64,000 nt of DNA from Pseudomonadota bacterium (GTDB lineage: Bacteria > Pseudomonadota > Alphaproteobacteria > Rhizobiales > Rhizobiaceae), in NCBI GenBank assembly GCA_023419535.1, contig JAEZXX010000064.1:17017-81016 (forward strand), read 5' to 3'. Under the pieces are notes generated by a model. The model saw only the letters and a program-made list of their open reading frames with translations, ran no database searches and was not told where the DNA came from. Position numbers and translations under genes: made by a program. Positions 59,682-64,000 of the stretch are shown here, piece by piece (the first letter of the stretch is position 1; every line of letters starts with the position of its first letter).

Positions 59682-61718
59682 ATGTCGAAGATCGCCCGTC
59701 CGGGCCAATTCCTGTCCGTCGCCGCGCTCGCCGCGTCGACGGCGCTGAGCGTGCCCTTGGCGGCCTACGCTCAGGACACCGCCGGGGTTCGCGTCGCGCA
59801 GGCCCCCGAGGAGCTGATTCCGCCGCCGGGCGCCGAACCGGCCGCCCCCGCGCCGGAGGAGACCGCGCCGGAGCCCGCGGCGCCCGAGGGCGACCCGGCC
59901 GAGCTGCCGGTGGACGAGGGCACGCAGAGCGACGTAGCGCCGGAGCCGGCCCCCGAGCCGGAGCCCGCTCCGGAACCCGCGCCCGAGCCGGAACCGGCTC
60001 CCGAGCCAGCGCCGGAACCCGCGCCCGAACCTGAGCCCGAGCCCGAGCCCGAGCCCGTCGAGGAGCCCGCAGCCGAGGAACCCCCGGCCGAGGCGCCTGC
60101 CGCGGAGGAGGCTCCGGTCGAGGAAGCTCCGGTCGAGGAACCGGCCGCCGAGGAGGCGCCCGCCGAAGAGCCGGCGGCTGAAGACGCCCCGGCTGAGGCT
60201 CCTGCGCAGGAAGCGCCGGCAGAGGAACCCGCTGCCGACGAGCCCGCCGCCGACGCTCCGGCCGACGAGCCCGCGGCAGACGCTCCGGCCGAGGCGCCCG
60301 CCGACGCTCCGGCGGAAGAGCCCGCAGTCGACACTCCGGCGGAAGAGCCCGCCGCCTCGGACGCTCCGGCCGAGGCCCCTGCCGAGGCTCCGGCCGATCC
60401 GTCCGAAGGTCCCGCGCCGGCGGCCGGCGAAGGCGTGGCCGTGCCCGATCCGGATCCGACCGCGCCCGCCGACGCGCCGGAACTGCCGGCCGAGGGCGAG
60501 CCGCTGCCGGCGCCCGTCGAGGGTGCCGCGCCCGTCGAGGGTCAGCCCCTGGAGGGTGCCGCGCCGGTCGAAGGCGCGCCTGTCGAGGGTCAGCCCGCCG
60601 AGGCTCCGGCCGAGGTCCAGTCGCTGATCGCCCCCGAAGAGCCGCTGGAGGCGCCGCAGCCCGTCGCCGAGGATATCCAGCTGCGCGCGGTCGAGCCTGG
60701 CAACATCGCCGCGAGCGATGCCCAGGTGCAGAACATCCAGCAGAACATCACCATCAACTCGGTGACCAACATCGAGGGCAACATCGTTCAGCAGGCCCCT
60801 GCCCCGGTGCTGCCGCCGCAGGTGGAGGTGGTCGAACGGGTCGGCAACCGCGACATCCTGACCTTCGCCGGTGCGGCGCTGGCCGGTGCCGTCGCGGGCG
60901 CGGCGACGACCTACTTCATCCGCTCCAACGACACCGAGCGCCTGCGCGTGGCGTCGGAGGAGTTCTACGTCGAGGAGCTGCCGCGCGGCCTCTCGCGCGA
61001 GACCATCGTGCGCGAGAACGGCGTGCAGGTCGTCACCATCTACAACCGCTACGGCGACGTCGTGCAGCGCTCGCGCATCCTGCCGGACGGCCGCGAGGTG
61101 GTCCTCTTCTACGATCCGGTGCTGGAGGAGGCCGAGCCGGTCTACTACTACGACGTGGGCGCCACGCTGCCGCCGCTGCAGTTGACGATCCCGCAGGAGC
61201 GCTACATCGTCGACGTCTACGAGCCGGACGAGCGTCTCTACTACGAGACGATCGTCGCGCCCCCGGTGGAGACGGTGGAGCGCATCTACTCGGTCGACGA
61301 GGTGCGGCGTTCGGAGCGCATCCGCGACAAGGTGCGCCGCATCGACCTCAACACGATCACCTTCGCCACCGGTTCGGCGGAGATCGAGCGGGCGCAGCTC
61401 GCCAATCTGGAGGCGCTCGCCAACGCCATCAGCCAGGTGATCGACGAGAACCCGGACGAGACCTTCCTCCTGGAGGGACACACGGACGCGGTCGGCTCCA
61501 ACGCGGCGAACCTCGCTCTGTCCGACCGGCGCGCCGAGGCCGTGGCGATCGCGCTGACCGAGTACTACGACATCCCGCCGGAGAACCTTGTCACGCAGGG
61601 CTACGGCGAGGAGTTCCTGAAGGTGGAGACGCAGGAGGCCAACCGTGAGAACCGCCGCGTGACGCTGCGGCGCATCACGCCGCTGGTTCGACCGATCGTC
61701 ACCGCCCAGGCGAACTGA
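59682..61718 (+). CDS. OmpA-family protein with long Pro/Glu/Ala-rich region
   Basis: 678 residues. Signal peptide 1-30 (cleaved after AYA). Residues about 45-330 are low complexity: PEPAPEPEP-type and PAEEPAA-type repeats. Then AQVQNIQQNITINSVTNIEG, a membrane helix FAGAALAGAVAGAATTYFIR, and a C-terminal OmpA domain (FATGSAEIERAQLANLEALA, LEGHTDAVGSNAANLALSDR) that binds peptidoglycan. Envelope anchor; the Pro-rich region likely spans the periplasm. Confidence 0.92.
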   Translation: MSKIARPGQFLSVAALAASTALSVPLAAYAQDTAGVRVAQAPEELIPPPGAEPAAPAPEETAPEPAAPEGDPAELPVDEGTQSDVAPEPAPEPEPAPEPAPEPEPAPEPAPEPAPEPEPEPEPEPVEEPAAEEPPAEAPAAEEAPVEEAPVEEPAAEEAPAEEPAAEDAPAEAPAQEAPAEEPAADEPAADAPADEPAADAPAEAPADAPAEEPAVDTPAEEPAASDAPAEAPAEAPADPSEGPAPAAGEGVAVPDPDPTAPADAPELPAEGEPLPAPVEGAAPVEGQPLEGAAPVEGAPVEGQPAEAPAEVQSLIAPEEPLEAPQPVAEDIQLRAVEPGNIAASDAQVQNIQQNITINSVTNIEGNIVQQAPAPVLPPQVEVVERVGNRDILTFAGAALAGAVAGAATTYFIRSNDTERLRVASEEFYVEELPRGLSRETIVRENGVQVVTIYNRYGDVVQRSRILPDGREVVLFYDPVLEEAEPVYYYDVGATLPPLQLTIPQERYIVDVYEPDERLYYETIVAPPVETVERIYSVDEVRRSERIRDKVRRIDLNTITFATGSAEIERAQLANLEALANAISQVIDENPDETFLLEGHTDAVGSNAANLALSDRRAEAVAIALTEYYDIPPENLVTQGYGEEFLKVETQEANRENRRVTLRRITPLVRPIVTAQAN

Positions 61719-61736
61719 CGGTTCGGGATCGACGAG

Positions 61737-61770
61737 AAAAGGCCCGGCGGTTCGCACCGCCGGGCCTTTT
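61737..61770. terminator. Bidirectional terminator after the OmpA gene
   Basis: Perfect 14-bp stem AAAAGGCCCGGCGG / CCGCCGGGCCTTTT around a six-base loop TTCGCA. A and T runs on both sides allow termination in both directions, serving the OmpA gene and possibly the converging transport gene. Confidence 0.92.
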
Positions 61771-62076
61771 CGTTTGAGCCGTTGTTCTCCGGCGTGGCCG
61801 GCACGGCCCGGTCGTCCCGGCGCGTGTCCTGTCGTCGAATGGTCGCGACGCTGTCCGACGGCCGCTCGAGGGAGCCGGCGTGGAAGGGCGGCTCGGTCGC
61901 TTGGACCGACGGCATCTCCTTCGAGGACGAGGTGGGCGACGAAGGCTCCCGGAGCCGGCGTCGAGGCTTCCGCCTGCCGGGGACGCTTCGTCCCGGCAGC
62001 GGCCGAGGGTTCGACGTCCCGGGCGGGACCTTTCGACCGTGTCCGGCCGTCTGTCCCCTCAGCCGCCCGCCGCGCC
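61771..62076. other. Gap with no supported gene
   Basis: 306 bp between the terminator and the AI-2E-type gene, GC-rich. Open frames here show Arg/Ser-rich compositions typical of antisense or off-frame reading of GC-rich DNA; no ribosome binding site, tRNA or terminator seen. Confidence 0.5.
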
Positions 62077-63264
62077 CTACTCCTTGGTATCCTCGGGCAC
62101 GGTGCTGCGTTCGGAGGCGAGGAAGTTGCCGAAGGTGCTGAGGCCCTCGACGTAGTTCGACAGGATCTTCACGCCCACCATGATGGGCACGGCCAGGAAC
62201 ATGCCGACGACGCCCCAGATCCAGCCCCAGAAGGCGACCGACAGGAAGATCGCCGCCGCGTTCATCTCCAGGCGCCGGCCGACCACCATCGGCGTGATCA
62301 GCTGTCCCTCGATCGAGGTGATGACGAAGTAGAGAAGAACCGGCACCAGCGCCTGTCCGAGCGTGCCGAACTCGGCCAGCGCGATGACGCCGACGAGCCC
62401 GATGCCGATGATCGCGCCGATATAGGGGATGAAGTTCAGCAGGAAGGCGAGCGCCCCGAAGACGGCCGGCGAGGGCATGCCGATCCACCAGAGCATCGTG
62501 CCGATCGCCATGCCCAGGCAGGCGTTGATGAGCGTGATGGTGAAGAGATAGCGCGAGAGCTCGCGTTCGATCTCGTGCGCGATGCCGAGCGCGCGCTTCT
62601 TGTCCGAGAAGGTCGGCATGGCCTCGATCAGCTTCTGGTGGAAGAGGCTGCCGGAGGAGAGCAGGAAGAACAGGAAGATCAACGAGAAGACAGCGGAGGC
62701 CAGAAGCTGCGGCGCGGTGGTCGCCGCGTTGTCGATGAGGCTCGGGCTGCGCACCACGACCTCCTGCGCCTCCTCCTCGTCGATGACCGGGGCGAGAGCC
62801 TCGTCCGACCCGCCCGAGGATCCGACCTCCTGACCGAGCGACTGGAGGCGCGACAGCCGCTGGCGCACGGAGGACAGCTGCTCCTCGACCGCCTCGACAT
62901 ACTGCGGCGCGTTCATGACGATCTGCGCCATAGGCCCGCTCAGCATGTAGAACGACATGGTCAGGAACATCACCAGGCCGACGACGAGCGCGCCGGCGGT
63001 CAGGGGCTCCCACAGGCGCAGCCGCCGCCGCGCGAATCGCACGATCGGGGACAGGACGAGGGCGAAGAGGAAGGCGAAGACGACGGGAAGCGTGAAGCTC
63101 GCGGTCAGATACAGCGCGCCGCCCAGAAGGATCAGGAAGATCCCGATCACCGCCCAGCGCGGACCGACTTGAAACGTCTGGCGGTTGACGAGGCCGATAT
63201 TGGGCGCGACGACGGTCGTCCCCTCCGCGGTCTCGTCCGAGTCCTTCTTCGACAATTCCGGCAC
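62077..63264 (-). CDS. AI-2E family transporter
   Basis: 395 residues from the GTG at 63264; a TTG at 63255 (GGGGG upstream) is nearly as good, while anything longer overlaps the PRC-barrel gene. Seven to eight membrane helices. Family features: FTLPVVFAFLFALVLSPIVR, LLNFIPYIGAIIGIGLVG, ITSIEGQLITPMVVGRRLEM. Exporter-type transporter (TqsA/PerM-like); substrate not known. Confidence 0.88.
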   Translation of the reverse strand: MPELSKKDSDETAEGTTVVAPNIGLVNRQTFQVGPRWAVIGIFLILLGGALYLTASFTLPVVFAFLFALVLSPIVRFARRRLRLWEPLTAGALVVGLVMFLTMSFYMLSGPMAQIVMNAPQYVEAVEEQLSSVRQRLSRLQSLGQEVGSSGGSDEALAPVIDEEEAQEVVVRSPSLIDNAATTAPQLLASAVFSLIFLFFLLSSGSLFHQKLIEAMPTFSDKKRALGIAHEIERELSRYLFTITLINACLGMAIGTMLWWIGMPSPAVFGALAFLLNFIPYIGAIIGIGLVGVIALAEFGTLGQALVPVLLYFVITSIEGQLITPMVVGRRLEMNAAAIFLSVAFWGWIWGVVGMFLAVPIMVGVKILSNYVEGLSTFGNFLASERSTVPEDTKE

Positions 63265-63497
63265 CCCCGCAGTCGCTTCGAAGGCGCAACGACGCGGTTC
63301 GAGCGATCGTTCCTCGCGGTTTCGTGACGTGATGAACGGGGCTGACCCTCCGTGGCCGAGAGCCGGGCAGAGGCGGGCCGGACGCGGGCCGCACCGTCGC
63401 GGCCGGACCCTCGCGTCTCGGACGCCAGCCACGCATCGGCGCCGGAACCTTGGGACTCCTGACGGGTTGCGCTCCCAACCACACATTGGAGTTCCCC

Positions 63498-64000
63498 ATG
63501 AAGAACCTTCTCCTCGCAACCATGCTCACCACCGCCGCCTTCGCCGGCTCGGCCTATGCGCAGACCGATCCCGCGACCGCTCCGGCGGCGACCACCCCGG
63601 GCGCCGGGAGCACCGAACCGACCGCGACCGGTGGCGCGATGGGCACCGAAGGCGCCGAGGCCGGCGCGGCGGCCAACGAAGGCGGCTTCATCACCTACCA
63701 GGAGGGCAGCCAGCTGCTCGCCTCGGGCCTGATGGGCGCCGACGTCCGCGGCGCGGACGGCGAGAGCATCGGCACGGTCGACGACCTGCTTCTCGACACC
63801 GATGGCCAGATCCAGGCCGTGGTCGTCGGCATCGGCGGCTTCCTCGGGGTCGGCCAGCGGGACGTGGCGATCGCCAACGACCAGCTCGAGTTCGTGCTGG
63901 CAGAGGACGCCGCCGCGGCCGACGGTGCGGCGGCGCCGGAGGCGAGCGGCTCGGCGACGGCCCCGGCGGCGCCTGCCGGCACGGCGACGGGCACATCGCC
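63498..64000 (+). CDS. Secreted PRC-barrel protein, 3' end cut by the window
   Basis: Begins MKNLLLATMLTTAAFAGSAY and AQTD: Sec signal, cleavage near residue 22. After a Thr/Ala/Gly-rich linker, the PRC barrel starts at GSQLLASGLMGADVRGADGE and continues SIGTVDDLLLDTDGQIQAVV and VGIGGFLGVGQRDVAI. The last residues seen are Ala/Pro/Thr rich, and the frame runs off the edge. Common periplasmic family of unknown role. Shine-Dalgarno TGGAG. Confidence 0.9.
   Translation, partial: MKNLLLATMLTTAAFAGSAYAQTDPATAPAATTPGAGSTEPTATGGAMGTEGAEAGAAANEGGFITYQEGSQLLASGLMGADVRGADGESIGTVDDLLLDTDGQIQAVVVGIGGFLGVGQRDVAIANDQLEFVLAEDAAAADGAAAPEASGSATAPAAPAGTATGTS

Noticed and set aside
59940..60420. Dense short repeats that could suggest a CRISPR array or tandem repeat element
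   Set aside because: They are codon-level PAEEP/PEPAP repeats in phase with the OmpA reading frame; no spacer/repeat structure.
59667..61757. Open frame of 696 codons on the minus strand with GRGLGR-like repeats
   Set aside because: Reverse-strand shadow of the Pro/Glu/Ala repeats in the OmpA gene.
61782..62141. Possible plus-strand gene starting at TTG after the OmpA terminator
   Set aside because: Arg/Ser/Cys-rich product without a motif, and it overlaps the transporter's end on the opposite strand.
61601..63532. Open frame of 643 codons on the minus strand
   Set aside because: Off-frame shadow of the AI-2E transporter, Arg/Pro/Gly-rich throughout, and it runs over two terminator arms.

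Overview
The window is GC-rich alphaproteobacterial DNA, most likely Hyphomicrobiales and close to Aurantimonadaceae or Rhizobiaceae in gene content. The evidence is the thrS-yidD-iscU-like-folE-hisI-patatin-CBS block, the DUF3126/cysE pair, the zinc-finger/FAD-monooxygenase pair, DUF2336, the transglutaminase-like cysteine peptidase, and leaderless-looking or GTG/TTG starts. Two parts are clear: a temperate siphovirus prophage (about 1-40.4 kb) and ordinary chromosome (tRNA-Cys at 40469 to the right edge).

Prophage, left to right. A HigB2/HigA-type toxin-antitoxin pair reads rightward at the left edge; the toxin is cut by the window. A leftward late operon then runs from about 26.1 kb down to 0.8 kb: HNH nuclease, small terminase, a cluster of accessory genes (two divergent ribbon-helix-helix regulators, two unknowns, and a protein carrying only the C-terminal domain of IS110-type transposases), large terminase, HK97-type portal, ClpP-like protease and major capsid, connectors, tail tube, tail chaperone with an apparent -1 frameshift, a 1950-residue tape measure with an embedded peptidoglycan hydrolase, tail tip, fibre, endolysin and a membrane coiled-coil protein. 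A tRNA-Met and a strong terminator sit at the head of this operon.

From 26.4 to 33.6 kb is the control and replication region. A Cro-like gene and a LexA/CI-like repressor diverge around a palindromic operator. Leftward from cro come a Toprim/DUF927 primase-helicase and a gene whose coding sequence is packed with 7-bp iterons, probably the phage origin. From 33.6 to 40.4 kb a rightward chain of twelve genes, almost all joined by ATGA-type overlaps, includes a RecD-like helicase, a ParB-like protein, an AlpA-like candidate excisionase and a tyrosine integrase. The integrase ends 95 bp before an intact chromosomal tRNA-Cys, so attachment is near there; the opposite attachment site was not found and may lie left of the window.

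Chromosome. After tRNA-Cys come gpmI, nadK, DUF2336, two flavin enzymes, a secreted protein, thrS, yidD, a MntA/HepT nucleotidyltransferase-HEPN pair wedged between yidD and the iron-sulfur scaffold gene, then folE, hisI, patatin, CBS, rhomboid, tandem-PilZ, transglutaminase-like peptidase, DUF3126, cysE, alpha/beta hydrolase, zinc finger, FAD monooxygenase, a Pro/Glu/Ala-rich OmpA protein, an AI-2E-type exporter and a PRC-barrel protein cut by the right edge. nadK and the monooxygenase have complete N-terminal motifs but no ATG, GTG or TTG start; both have ATC TCC at the expected place.
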